Part shown: piece after piece, positions 16,886 to 24,400 of the stretch | Layout of the letters: every line of letters starts with the position of its first letter | Position numbering within the stretch: the first letter of the stretch is position 1 | Origin: Geobacter sp. UBA4074 | Lineage (GTDB): Bacteria > Desulfobacterota > Desulfuromonadia > Geobacterales > Pseudopelobacteraceae | Direction of reading: 5' to 3' | NCBI GenBank assembly: GCA_002383415.1 | Contig: DFYU01000034.1 | Span: forward strand, 17,499 to 58,164 | Length of the DNA stretch: 40,666 nt | The notes under the pieces: model-generated | Seen by the model: only the letters and a program-made list of their open reading frames with translations | Told to the model about the DNA's origin: nothing | The model's database searches: none | Translations under genes and position numbers: made by a program

Positions 16886-17910
16886 GACAGGACCCCCGTG
16901 GGCAGCTGCATGGTAATGCAGTGCAGCGAGCCGTGCTGTTTGATCAACTCCCGGCAGTCGATGCCGATGATCTCACGTTCCGGGAAGGCCAGGCCGATCA
17001 TGGCCAGGGCACCGTTGTCGGTGGGCTGACCGTAGGTGGGCACCAGTACGGCTCCATTGATTGCCAGAAAGTTGGCGTAGGTGGCCGGCAGACGATGACC
17101 GTCCTCGTCGAAACAGGCAGCTGGCCAGGGCAGCGGTAGCAGGCGGTAGGGCTGGCCGGCCAGGGTACGCAGCCCCTGCAGTTCGGCCTCCATCTGCTTG
17201 AGCGGCTGATAATGCTCGTCTCTCTGGTCGTCACAGGCCACGTAGACGATGGTGTCGGCAGGGCAGAGTCGCGCCAGGGTATCGACGTGGGCATCGGTGT
17301 CGTCACCGGCCAGGTGGCCGTACTCCAGCCAGTGGATCAGACGGGCCCCCAGCAGTGATTGCAGGGCGCTGTTCAGTTCATTACGGTCCAGTTGGGGGTT
17401 GCGGTTCGGTGAAAGCAGGCACTGGCTGGTGGTGAGGATGGTGCCGTTGCCGTCGCTTTCAATGCTGCCGCCTTCCAGGATCAGGCCGATGGTGTTGACC
17501 CGTGGCCTGAAGGCCCCCTGTTGTTTGAGGGTACGGGTCAACTGATTGTCGTGGTTGGCGGCAAACTTGAGGCCCCAACCGTTGAAGCCGAAGTCCAGCA
17601 GTACCGGCTGGTTATTGACCAGCACCGTGACCGGTCCGCTGTCCCTGGTCCAGCTGTCGTTGCTGTCGGCTGCCAGGATGATGACCCGTTCCAGCGCCAC
17701 CCCGGCCTGCTGCAGCCAGCTACGAGCCTCTTCTGGAGCTGGCGCTGCCAGCAGCACCGTTTCAAAACGGGTAATCGTCCTGATCAGTTCAGCATAGACG
17801 CTGCGAACCTCAGTCAGTACGGGTGCCCAGTCAGTTGCTTCGTGGGGCCAGGCCAACAGTATGCCGTCCTGCGGCTCCCATTCAGCTGGAAGGCGGATTG
17901 CCATCGACAT
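16882..17910 (-). CDS. aguA: Agmatine deiminase
   Basis: 342 residues, guanidine-modifying (PAD/ADI) fold. It converts agmatine to N-carbamoylputrescine and ammonia. Visible: the N-terminal P-A-E-W-E-P-Q-D-G-I-L-L-A-W-P-H, W-T-R-D-S-G-P-V, the catalytic His region G-H-L-A-G-D-D-T-D-A-H-V-D (H208, D210) and the nucleophile C331 near the C-terminus in H-G-S-L-H-C-I-T. AAGGAG sits 8 bases before ATG 17910. With aguB it forms the arginine-decarboxylase branch of putrescine synthesis; no arginine decarboxylase gene is in this window. A promoter candidate lies 47 bases upstream. Confidence 0.95.
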   Translation of the reverse strand: MSMAIRLPAEWEPQDGILLAWPHEATDWAPVLTEVRSVYAELIRTITRFETVLLAAPAPEEARSWLQQAGVALERVIILAADSNDSWTRDSGPVTVLVNNQPVLLDFGFNGWGLKFAANHDNQLTRTLKQQGAFRPRVNTIGLILEGGSIESDGNGTILTTSQCLLSPNRNPQLDRNELNSALQSLLGARLIHWLEYGHLAGDDTDAHVDTLARLCPADTIVYVACDDQRDEHYQPLKQMEAELQGLRTLAGQPYRLLPLPWPAACFDEDGHRLPATYANFLAINGAVLVPTYGQPTDNGALAMIGLAFPEREIIGIDCRELIKQHGSLHCITMQLPTGVLS

Positions 17911-17956
17911 CGAACAGACTCCTTTGGTGTGGGTGGTGCCTACTTCAAAGCGCTAA

Positions 17957-17985
17957 AGTATAGCCTTGAATCCGGCTGTCCGCAA
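17957..17985 (-). promoter_or_regulatory. Candidate promoter of aguA-aguB-HPt
   Basis: On the minus strand TTGCGG (17980-17985) and TATACT (17957-17962) are 17 bases apart; the -10 box matches 5 of 6. Copies of GCCTTG at 17963-17968 and 17994-17999, with CAAGGC at 17983-17988, lie around it and could form an operator. Confidence 0.5.
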
Positions 17986-18083
17986 GGCCTTTAGCCTTGA
18001 TTTCTCGTGGTTATTTAGGTAAGAGGATAGATTCCAAAGTGGATGCTGCGACGATTGATTTCATAAGCCGGAGAAGCGACGCT

Positions 18084-18929
18084 ATGCTGCAGTCAATGAT
18101 CATACAGGCCCCAGCCAAGGTGAACTACCGTCTTGATGTGGTGGGCCGACGTCCCAACGGCTATCACGACCTGCGGATGATCATGCAGCGGGTCAATCTG
18201 TGTGATGAGGTGACGCTGCGTCTGGTGGCGCAGCCGGGTATCCGGGTGACCTGCGGGCAGCACGGTGTACCTGAAGGAGAGGGCAATATCGCCTGGAAGG
18301 CGGCCCGTGCCTTGCTGGAGTTGTCGTGCGCCGATCAGGGGGTCGAGATCGAGATCGTCAAGCAGATCCCGGTGGCAGCCGGTCTGGGAGGTGGCAGCAG
18401 CGATTGTGCTGCAGTGTTGCTTGGGCTGAACGAGCTGCTGAGGCTGGGACTTTCCCTGGAACGCCTGATGGAGATCGGTGTCACGCTGGGGGCGGATGTG
18501 CCGTTCTTCGTGTTCGGGCAGACCGCCCTGGCCGAAGGGATCGGTGAGCTGCTGACGCCGCTTGCCAAGGTGCCGACCGCCTGGGTGGTGCTGGTGAACC
18601 CCAATCTGCCCGTCTCCACCGCCTGGGTCTATCAAAATTTGCAGTTGACACAGCGGGATCAACTGGCTAAACTTCCTAACTCTTTTGAGAATGTGGCCGA
18701 ATTATGCGATATTCTCGGCAACGATTTGGAATCAGTGACTATTCCCGCCTTTCCGGTGATCGATGAGATTAAGCGTTCACTGGTTGGTCTTGGCGCGTCC
18801 GGAGCCCTGATGTCTGGCAGCGGGCCGACGGTGTTTGGTCTGTTTGAGGACGAGGCCACCGCACGTAAGGCCGCCGCAGACCTGCAGCAGCACCACAACT
18901 GGTTCTTGGCAGTGGCGGAAACCTGCTAA
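18084..18929 (+). CDS. ispE: 4-diphosphocytidyl-2-C-methyl-D-erythritol kinase
   Basis: 281 residues, GHMP kinase. It phosphorylates CDP-ME with ATP in the non-mevalonate (MEP) isoprenoid pathway. Seen: the N-terminal A-P-A-K-V-N-Y-R-L (catalytic Lys region), G-Y-H-D-L, the glycine-rich ATP loop I-P-V-A-A-G-L-G-G-G-S-S-D, the D-V-P-F-F-V motif, and S-G-S-G-P-T-V-F-G-L near the end. GGAGAAG lies about 8 bases before ATG 18084; a second ATG at 18096 and a longer TTG reading from 17997 are less likely. It heads the ispE-prs-rplY-pth-ychF run. Confidence 0.95.
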   Translation: MLQSMIIQAPAKVNYRLDVVGRRPNGYHDLRMIMQRVNLCDEVTLRLVAQPGIRVTCGQHGVPEGEGNIAWKAARALLELSCADQGVEIEIVKQIPVAAGLGGGSSDCAAVLLGLNELLRLGLSLERLMEIGVTLGADVPFFVFGQTALAEGIGELLTPLAKVPTAWVVLVNPNLPVSTAWVYQNLQLTQRDQLAKLPNSFENVAELCDILGNDLESVTIPAFPVIDEIKRSLVGLGASGALMSGSGPTVFGLFEDEATARKAAADLQQHHNWFLAVAETC

Positions 18930-19045
18930 GACGACTATCAGAGTACTGTTAGCGTCTGGCCTGGTTTGCTCAGTACAAGTACCTAATGACGCATTACTTA
19001 AATTCTTCTCTCGTTATTCACACAGCCTGAAAGGTGGCACACGCC

Positions 19046-19990
19046 ATGTACGATAAGATCAGGGTCTTTACCGGCAACTCCAACCCCGCATTGGCACAGA
19101 AGATTTGCGAAGGGTTGGGAGTGCCCCTGGGCAATGCCCGGGTTAAGACCTTTTCTGATGGCGAGGTGATGGTTGAGATCGGTGAAAACGTTCGTGGCCG
19201 CGATGTGTATGTGGTCCAATCCACCTGCGCCCCCACCAACAACAACCTGATGGAATTGTTGGTGATGACCGATGCCCTTAAACGCGCCTCGGCCGCCACC
19301 ATCACTGCGGTAATACCCTACTACGGCTATGCCCGCCAGGATCGTAAGGCCGCGCCCCGCACCCCGATTTCGGCCAAGCTGGTGGCCGATCTGGTGACCA
19401 CCGCCGGTGTGGACCGGGTGGTGACCATCGATCTACACGCTGCGCAAATTCAGGGATTTTTTAATATTCCGGTGGACAACCTGTACGCCGCACCGGTGAT
19501 CCTTAATCACCTGAAGGAACGCTTTGCCGGTCAGGATCTGGTCATGGTGACCCCGGATGCCGGCGGCACCGAGCGGGCCCGCGCTTTCGCCAAGCGGCTG
19601 GAGTGCCCGATGGCGCTGATTGACAAGCGACGTACCAGTCCCAATGTGGCCGAGGTAATGCACCTGATCGGTGACGTGTCGGGCAAGATCGCCATCATCC
19701 TGGATGACATGATCGATACGGCCGGTACCCTGACCCAGGCTGCAGGCGCCCTCAAGCAGAACGGCGCCGCTGCCATCTACGCCGCCGCCACCCATGGTGT
19801 ACTGTCCGGTCCGGCCATTGACCGGATCAACGGCTCGGTCATTGAAGAGGTGTTGTTGACCGACACCATTCCGCTGGGCGATCAGGCCGAGCGGACCAGC
19901 AAGATCAAGGTGGTGAGCGTTGCCGCCCTGCTGGCTGAGGCAATCCGCAGAATTCACGATGACGAGTCAGTCAGTTCGTTGTTTGTCTAG
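19046..19990 (+). CDS. prs: Ribose-phosphate pyrophosphokinase (PRPP synthetase)
   Basis: 314 residues, normal for class I. It makes PRPP from ribose 5-phosphate and ATP for purine, pyrimidine, His and Trp synthesis. Visible: F-S-D-G-E-V near the N-terminus, Y-Y-G-Y-A-R-Q-D-R-K (the flexible ATP loop), D-L-H-A-A-Q-I-Q-G-F-F and the PRPP-binding I-I-L-D-D-M-I-D-T-A-G-T. ATG 19046 has AAAGGTGG upstream; an in-frame GTG at 19034 would add four residues. The 116-base gap after ispE holds no tRNA that I could fold, although a tRNA-Gln often sits here in relatives. Confidence 0.97.
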   Translation: MYDKIRVFTGNSNPALAQKICEGLGVPLGNARVKTFSDGEVMVEIGENVRGRDVYVVQSTCAPTNNNLMELLVMTDALKRASAATITAVIPYYGYARQDRKAAPRTPISAKLVADLVTTAGVDRVVTIDLHAAQIQGFFNIPVDNLYAAPVILNHLKERFAGQDLVMVTPDAGGTERARAFAKRLECPMALIDKRRTSPNVAEVMHLIGDVSGKIAIILDDMIDTAGTLTQAAGALKQNGAAAIYAAATHGVLSGPAIDRINGSVIEEVLLTDTIPLGDQAERTSKIKVVSVAALLAEAIRRIHDDESVSSLFV

Positions 19991-20060
19991 AAGACATAAC
20001 CGTAACTAAAACATCGTGGTGCACGTAGCTAACGATGCCCACGTTTGGAGGAGAGACCCC

Positions 20061-20648
20061 ATGCAAAAGACCCAGATGAAGATTGAAGTCCGTACCAGCA
20101 CCGGCAAGGGTATCAGCCGCAAGCTGCGCGCTGCCGGCCGTATTCCCGGTGTTGTGTATGGCCGTGGCATGGAGCCCATTCCGGTCAGCGTTGAGCCCAA
20201 GGCCCTGGCCGCAGCCATCGCCGGTGAAGGCGGCATGAACAACCTGATCACCCTGCAGGGCGGCGGTAATCTTGATCAGGTTGTGGTGATTGTGGCTGAC
20301 ATGCAACGCGACCCGATCAAGCGCACACCTGAGCATGTCGACCTGCATCAGGTCAACATGAACGAGAAGGTGCGGATCAACGTGCCGATCAGCTTCGTCG
20401 GTACGGCAGCGGGCGTCAAGGAAGGCGGGATTCTGGATGTAATCCAGCATGCCCTGCACATTGAATGTCTGCCCAGCCATATCCCCGCTCACGTTGAGGT
20501 GGATGTTACCAATCTGTCCATTGGTCAATCCGTTCACGTTGAAGCGATTGCCTTGCCTGCCGGTGTCAAGTGTCTTGATGCACCGACCTCTTCCGTGATC
20601 AGTATCCACGGCAAGGCCAAGGAAGAAGCAGCTCCGGCCGAGGCCTAG
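20061..20648 (+). CDS. rplY: 50S ribosomal protein bL25, CTC/TL5 (two-domain) type
   Basis: 195 residues. The N-terminal L25 domain (to about residue 95) binds 5S rRNA, with G-K-G-I-S-R-K-L-R-A-A-G-R-I-P-G-V-V-Y-G as its signature. The C-terminal beta domain is the TL5/CTC type, which places it with the longer general-stress form, not the short E. coli L25. GGAGGAG precedes ATG 20061. An earlier in-frame start at 20016 lacks a ribosome site. It is third in the operon, with a large hairpin just after its stop. Confidence 0.96.
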   Translation: MQKTQMKIEVRTSTGKGISRKLRAAGRIPGVVYGRGMEPIPVSVEPKALAAAIAGEGGMNNLITLQGGGNLDQVVVIVADMQRDPIKRTPEHVDLHQVNMNEKVRINVPISFVGTAAGVKEGGILDVIQHALHIECLPSHIPAHVEVDVTNLSIGQSVHVEAIALPAGVKCLDAPTSSVISIHGKAKEEAAPAEA

Positions 20649-20656
20649 GACGTTTC

Positions 20657-20699
20657 GAACAAGGGCCGCGATCGCCTTGCTGCGCCGCGGCCCTTGTTC
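20657..20699 (+). terminator. Strong hairpin between rplY and pth (attenuator or processing site)
   Basis: A perfect 14-base stem (20657-20670 with 20686-20699) with a 15-base loop lies in the 62-base gap between rplY and pth. It lacks a T-run and ends 11 bases before the pth start, which has no Shine-Dalgarno. Partial termination, RNA processing or end protection are all possible. Confidence 0.5.
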
Positions 20700-20710
20700 A
20701 TGTTCTCGCC

Positions 20711-21292
20711 ATGGAGACGCTTGTCATTGCAGGGCTCGGTAATCCGGGCCCCAAGTACCAATGGACCCGCCACAACGCGGGTTTTCTGTTTCTTGATCGT
20801 CTGGCCCATCTGGAGGGACTCTCGATTAGCCGCAAACAGTTCGGCGGTCTGACCGCAGAATGGGAGCGCAAGGGCAAGCGGCTGGTGCTGCTCAAGCCCC
20901 AGACCTTCATGAATCTCTCCGGCCGTTCAGTCATGCCGGCCCTCCAGTTCTACAAGCTGAAGACCGAACAGTTGATCGTGGTCCACGACGAGATCGACCT
21001 GCCCCTGGGGGTTGCTCGTCTCAAGCAGGGCGGTGGTCATGGCGGTCAGAATGGACTGCGCTCCATTATGGAACAGCTGGGGCGGGGCGACTTTCTGCGT
21101 CTGCGTCTGGGGATTGGTCGGCCGCTGCACGGTGAGGTCACCGATCATGTGCTGGGCACCTTCAGCCCGACCGAGATGGAAGGCTTTGCCAAGGTGCTGG
21201 ACGGTGCGCTGGAGATGTTGGAAACGGCGCTGGATGACGGGGTGCCCAAGGCGATGAGCCTCTATAACAACAGGAATTATCTGGAAGGATAA
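20711..21292 (+). CDS. pth: Peptidyl-tRNA hydrolase
   Basis: 193 residues, the usual length. It frees tRNA from peptidyl-tRNAs that drop off the ribosome. Active-site residues are visible: N11 and H21 in G-L-G-N-P-G and R-H-N-A-G-F, and the H-D-E-I-D-L-P-L-G motif with its Asp. L-K-P-Q-T-F-M-N-L-S-G and G-G-H-G-G-Q-N-G-L-R-S-I are complete. ATG 20711 has no ribosome site of its own and is preceded closely by the rplY hairpin. ychF starts 6 bases after the stop. Confidence 0.96.
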   Translation: METLVIAGLGNPGPKYQWTRHNAGFLFLDRLAHLEGLSISRKQFGGLTAEWERKGKRLVLLKPQTFMNLSGRSVMPALQFYKLKTEQLIVVHDEIDLPLGVARLKQGGGHGGQNGLRSIMEQLGRGDFLRLRLGIGRPLHGEVTDHVLGTFSPTEMEGFAKVLDGALEMLETALDDGVPKAMSLYNNRNYLEG

Positions 21293-21298
21293 CGGATC

Positions 21299-22393
21299 AT
21301 GGGTTTTAACTGCGGTATCGTCGGCCTGCCCAACGTGGGCAAGTCCACCATCTTCAACGCCATTACCAGCGCCGGGGCAGAGTCGGCTAACTACCCCTTC
21401 TGTACCATTGATCCCAACGTGGGGATCGTACAGGTGCCCGACCCGCGTATTGATCAACTGTCGGCCATTGTCAAGCCGCAGAAGTGTCAGTACACCACCA
21501 TCGAGTTTGTCGATATCGCCGGGCTTGTAAAAGGGGCCAGCGCCGGTGAGGGGCTGGGCAACCAGTTCCTGGGCCATATCCGTTCCGTGGATGCGGTGGT
21601 GCATGTGGTGCGCTGTTTTGATGACGACAACGTGGTGCATGTGGCCGGTAAGGTCTCGCCGGCTGACGATATCGAGATCATCAACACCGAACTGGCCCTG
21701 TCCGACCTGGATACCCTGGAGAAGAAACTGCTGCGTGCCGAGAAGCTGGCCCGTAGCGGTGATAAAAAGGCCAAAGACGAAGTGGCGCTCTACGAGCGGA
21801 TTAAGGCGCTGCTGGAACAGGCCAAGAAGGTGCGCGACTGCGCCGAGAATGAGGACGAACGGATCTGGCTGCGGGATCTGCACCTGCTGACCGCCAAACC
21901 GGTGCTGTACGTGGCCAACGTGTCTGAAGACGATCTGGAGGGTAGCCACCCCTTTGTGGCTCAGGTGCGGGAAATCGCTGCTGCCGAAGGGGCTGGCGTG
22001 GTGGTGATCTGCGGCAAGATCGAGGCAGAGATCTCCGAGCTGGACGGCGATGAGAAGCAGGCCTTCCTGCAGGAGATGGGGCTGGCGGAATCGGGGCTCG
22101 ATCGCCTGATCCGGGCCGGCTACGATCTGCTGGGGCTGATAACCTATTTCACCGCCGGCGTGAAAGAGGTACGGGCCTGGACCATTACCCAGGGGACCAA
22201 GGCACCCCAGGCCGCCGGGGTGATCCACTCCGATTTCGAAAAAGGCTTCATTCGGGCAGAGGTGATCGGTTTCAACGACTATATCGCCTGTCAGGGTGAG
22301 GCGGGCGCCAAGGAGAAGGGTTTGATGCGCCTGGAGGGCAAGGAGTATGTCGTCAAGGATGGCGACGTGATGCACTTCCGTTTCAACGTCTAG
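21299..22393 (+). CDS. ychF: Redox-regulated ATPase YchF (Obg-like GTPase family)
   Basis: 364 residues. G1 loop G-L-P-N-V-G-K-S, G3 D-I-A-G-L-V, and N-V-S-E in the place of the usual NKxD, which is the mark of YchF/OLA1 and explains its preference for ATP over GTP. A coiled-coil insert (about residues 130-190) and the C-terminal TGS domain (about 280-364, I-T-Y-F-T-A-G) follow. YchF binds ribosomes and takes part in stress responses. AAGGAT precedes ATG 21299. It closes the ispE-ychF run and is followed by a clear terminator. Confidence 0.97.
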   Translation: MGFNCGIVGLPNVGKSTIFNAITSAGAESANYPFCTIDPNVGIVQVPDPRIDQLSAIVKPQKCQYTTIEFVDIAGLVKGASAGEGLGNQFLGHIRSVDAVVHVVRCFDDDNVVHVAGKVSPADDIEIINTELALSDLDTLEKKLLRAEKLARSGDKKAKDEVALYERIKALLEQAKKVRDCAENEDERIWLRDLHLLTAKPVLYVANVSEDDLEGSHPFVAQVREIAAAEGAGVVVICGKIEAEISELDGDEKQAFLQEMGLAESGLDRLIRAGYDLLGLITYFTAGVKEVRAWTITQGTKAPQAAGVIHSDFEKGFIRAEVIGFNDYIACQGEAGAKEKGLMRLEGKEYVVKDGDVMHFRFNV

Positions 22394-22422
22394 CACAGGT
22401 TTGTAAGCGCTACCGCTACCTT

Positions 22423-22457
22423 AAGTCGCCCGGCAGTTCTGTCGGGCGGCTTTTTTT
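22423..22457 (+). terminator. Rho-independent terminator after ychF
   Basis: A 13-base stem with two G-T pairs (22423-22435 with 22440-22452), a GTTC loop and a T-run to 22457. It ends the ispE-prs-rplY-pth-ychF operon. Confidence 0.9.
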
Positions 22458-22557
22458 GCAGGCTGTTTCTGCTGTGAGGCGCAGCAGGGCTTCTTGTTTT
22501 ATTGTTTTTGTGGTATCACCCTGATGTATTTCCCGCTCATTATTCTGAGAGGTGTTC

Positions 22558-23850
22558 ATGGCTACCGTGCTGTTTCAGGCATCGCTGCAGTTTATGTCTA
22601 TTCACGATATTCTGCAGTGGATTGACATGAACCGCATAACCTGCGTGGTGACCGTCAGCCTGGAGGCTGAGTATGAAATAGTTCTGTATTGTGAACAGGG
22701 CAAGCTTGTCTTTGGCACCTCGCGCAGACAAGGCGCCAGCCTGGGCGAGGCGCTGGTGAAAAGCGGTGCGCTCAAACAGTTGGTCGCGATGCAGGCGGTG
22801 ACGCAGAGCCGGGCTGGTGGTGTCTCGCTGACCCGCTATCTGCTCGAACAGAACCTGCTCTCCCTGCCCACCCTTACCAACCAGTTCCGCCAGTACCTGC
22901 TGTCACTCTTGCTGGATTTGCTGGCTGCCACGTCAGGCAGCGTTACTGTCACGACCCCCGTGCCGGCAGCGGTGCTGGGTGGCGAGCTACAACTCGATGT
23001 CAGCCGCACCCTGCTCGATGCGGTCAGGCTGTTTGATGAGCGCAGCCGTGATGCCGATACCCAGCGCAATGAGGCCTTGGAACTGCTCAGCAAGCGGCTG
23101 TACGACGAGGATTTTCAGCTTCCCGCCCTGCCTTCGATCGTTACTCAACTCAACGCGCTGCTTAACGATGAAAGCGCCACCTTCCAGGATATGGCGCGGG
23201 TGATCATGACCGACCAGGTCCTGATCTCCCGGATTCTCAAGGTCGCCAACTCACCGTTCTATGGCGGCAGCGGGCAGGTGGATTCGATCCACTTTGCCAT
23301 TGTCCGACTCGGCATGCGTGAGATCATGAATATCGTGGCTGGTATTAAGTTGAGCAGCATGCAGTATGGCGGCCTGCCCCAGGAAAAGTTGCAGGCCATT
23401 CTTGATACGGCACTCAAGATCGCCTTCACCGCCACCGGCCTGGCCCGCCAGTGTCGACTCGATCCGGAGGAGGCTTTTCTGGGAGGGCTGTTGCTGGATC
23501 TGGGCAAGACGGTTATCCTCACCGTTGCCCAGGATAGCGATATTGAGCACGGGCTGCTTGATGAACTGACACATTCCCGCCATGCCGAACTGGGCGCCTT
23601 GATTGCCCAAAAGTGGAACTATCCTGAGACGATTCAGACACTGATCCGCTATCACCATGCCAAAAATTTCGGCGGCATGATTAACAAGATCCATAGCGTG
23701 ATTCAGGTGGCCGATCAGCTTGTCTGCGCAGAGGGCTCTGTTGAGGCGGTTGATCCGGAGCTGCTGCAGGCGCTGCAGTTGATGCCTGAGGAGGTCAGTG
23801 AGGTTTTTGCCTCTGCGTTGACCTCCTTTGAACAGATCAAGGCGACCTGA
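22558..23850 (+). CDS. DUF4388-HDOD signalling protein
   Basis: 430 residues. An N-terminal DUF4388 (PATAN-like) domain (about 5-120: S-I-H-D-I-L-Q-W-I-D, G-K-L-V-F-G-T) is joined to a HDOD domain (about 180-370: L-P-A-L-P-S-I-V-T-Q-L, I-S-R-I-L-K-V-A-N-S-P-F-Y, and A-F-L-G-G-L-L-L-D-L-G-K). HDOD domains are related to HD phosphohydrolases but lack the full HD metal site; here G-L-L-L-D-L-G-K stands where an HD enzyme has its HD pair, so catalysis is not expected. DUF4388 proteins are common in Geobacter-like bacteria and gliding deltaproteobacteria, with roles suggested in polarity and chemotaxis-like signalling. GAGAGG precedes ATG 22558. Single-gene unit by spacing. Confidence 0.88.
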   Translation: MATVLFQASLQFMSIHDILQWIDMNRITCVVTVSLEAEYEIVLYCEQGKLVFGTSRRQGASLGEALVKSGALKQLVAMQAVTQSRAGGVSLTRYLLEQNLLSLPTLTNQFRQYLLSLLLDLLAATSGSVTVTTPVPAAVLGGELQLDVSRTLLDAVRLFDERSRDADTQRNEALELLSKRLYDEDFQLPALPSIVTQLNALLNDESATFQDMARVIMTDQVLISRILKVANSPFYGGSGQVDSIHFAIVRLGMREIMNIVAGIKLSSMQYGGLPQEKLQAILDTALKIAFTATGLARQCRLDPEEAFLGGLLLDLGKTVILTVAQDSDIEHGLLDELTHSRHAELGALIAQKWNYPETIQTLIRYHHAKNFGGMINKIHSVIQVADQLVCAEGSVEAVDPELLQALQLMPEEVSEVFASALTSFEQIKAT

Positions 23851-23858
23851 GTCAACGA

Positions 23859-23887
23859 GCATAAAAGACTAATATTGTCTTTTATGC
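23859..23887. promoter_or_regulatory. Palindromic operator candidate upstream of desulfoferrodoxin
   Basis: Perfect 11-base arms (23859-23869 and 23877-23887; left arm GCATAAAAGAC) around a 7-base AT-rich centre, next to the -35 box of the putative desulfoferrodoxin promoter. It could instead end transcription of the HDOD gene, but the stem is AT-rich and no T-run follows. Confidence 0.5.
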
Positions 23888-23915
23888 TTGCATTGTCGGA
23901 AAAATGGGCTACACT
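23888..23915 (+). promoter_or_regulatory. Candidate promoter of desulfoferrodoxin
   Basis: TTGCAT (23888-23893) and TACACT (23910-23915) with a 16-base spacer, starting directly after the palindrome at 23859-23887. Weak match to consensus. Confidence 0.4.
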
Positions 23916-23963
23916 ACCAACCGAAGCAGGCCCAGCGCCATACTACTTTTGGAGGAGATTCCC

Positions 23964-24338
23964 ATGCCTAAGCGTCTTGAAGTCTACAAGTGTCAGCATT
24001 GTGGCAATATTGTTGAAGTCATGGTTGGCGGCGGCGCCAACATCGTCTGCTGTGGCGAGAATATGCAGCTGCAGGCTGAGAACACCGTTGATGCTGCAAA
24101 AGAGAAGCATGTGCCGGTGATCGAGAAGGGCAACGGCACTATCACCGTCAAGGTGGGCAGTGTTGCCCATCCGATGGAAGAGAAACACTACATCCAGTGG
24201 ATCGAGTTGATCGCCGACGGCAAAGTGTATCGCCAGTTCCTGGAGCCGGGCCAGGCCCCGGAGGCTACCTTCTGCGTAACGGCTGAAAATGTCACGGCCC
24301 GTGAGTACTGCAACCTGCATGGTCAGTGGAAGGCATAA
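23964..24338 (+). CDS. dfx: Desulfoferrodoxin (two-iron superoxide reductase)
   Basis: 124 residues. It reduces superoxide to hydrogen peroxide without releasing oxygen, a detoxification route of anaerobes. The N-terminal desulforedoxin-like iron site is complete: C10, C13, C29, C30. The catalytic iron centre is complete at H49, H69, H75, C116 and H119, the same numbering as well-studied two-iron desulfoferrodoxins, with E47-K48 next to H49 as in active enzymes. GGAGGAG precedes ATG 23964; an upstream in-frame start at 23904 would misalign all these positions. No rubredoxin or electron donor gene is adjacent. It has its own promoter, operator candidate and terminator. Confidence 0.97.
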   Translation: MPKRLEVYKCQHCGNIVEVMVGGGANIVCCGENMQLQAENTVDAAKEKHVPVIEKGNGTITVKVGSVAHPMEEKHYIQWIELIADGKVYRQFLEPGQAPEATFCVTAENVTAREYCNLHGQWKA

Positions 24339-24367
24339 GCGAGACCTGACACGGTTGGATGCATCTC

Positions 24368-24394
24368 AAGGCCCCCCGGAATCCGGGGGGCCTT
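24368..24394. terminator. Bidirectional terminator between desulfoferrodoxin and the response regulator
   Basis: Two 13-base arms (24368-24380 with 24382-24394), very GC-rich, with CCGGA/TCCGG at the top. It lies 30 bases after the desulfoferrodoxin stop and 7 bases beyond the convergent response-regulator stop, so it can serve both strands. T-rich bases follow on the plus strand. Confidence 0.7.
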
Positions 24395-24400
24395 GTCTGT

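Noticed and set aside
18930..19045. tRNA gene between ispE and prs
   Set aside because: Relatives often carry one here, but I found no acceptor stem, T-loop or anticodon arm in these 116 bases.
20927..22396. 489-residue open frame on the minus strand over pth and ychF
   Set aside because: Antisense to two certain genes; His/Gln/Leu-rich composition typical of shadow frames.
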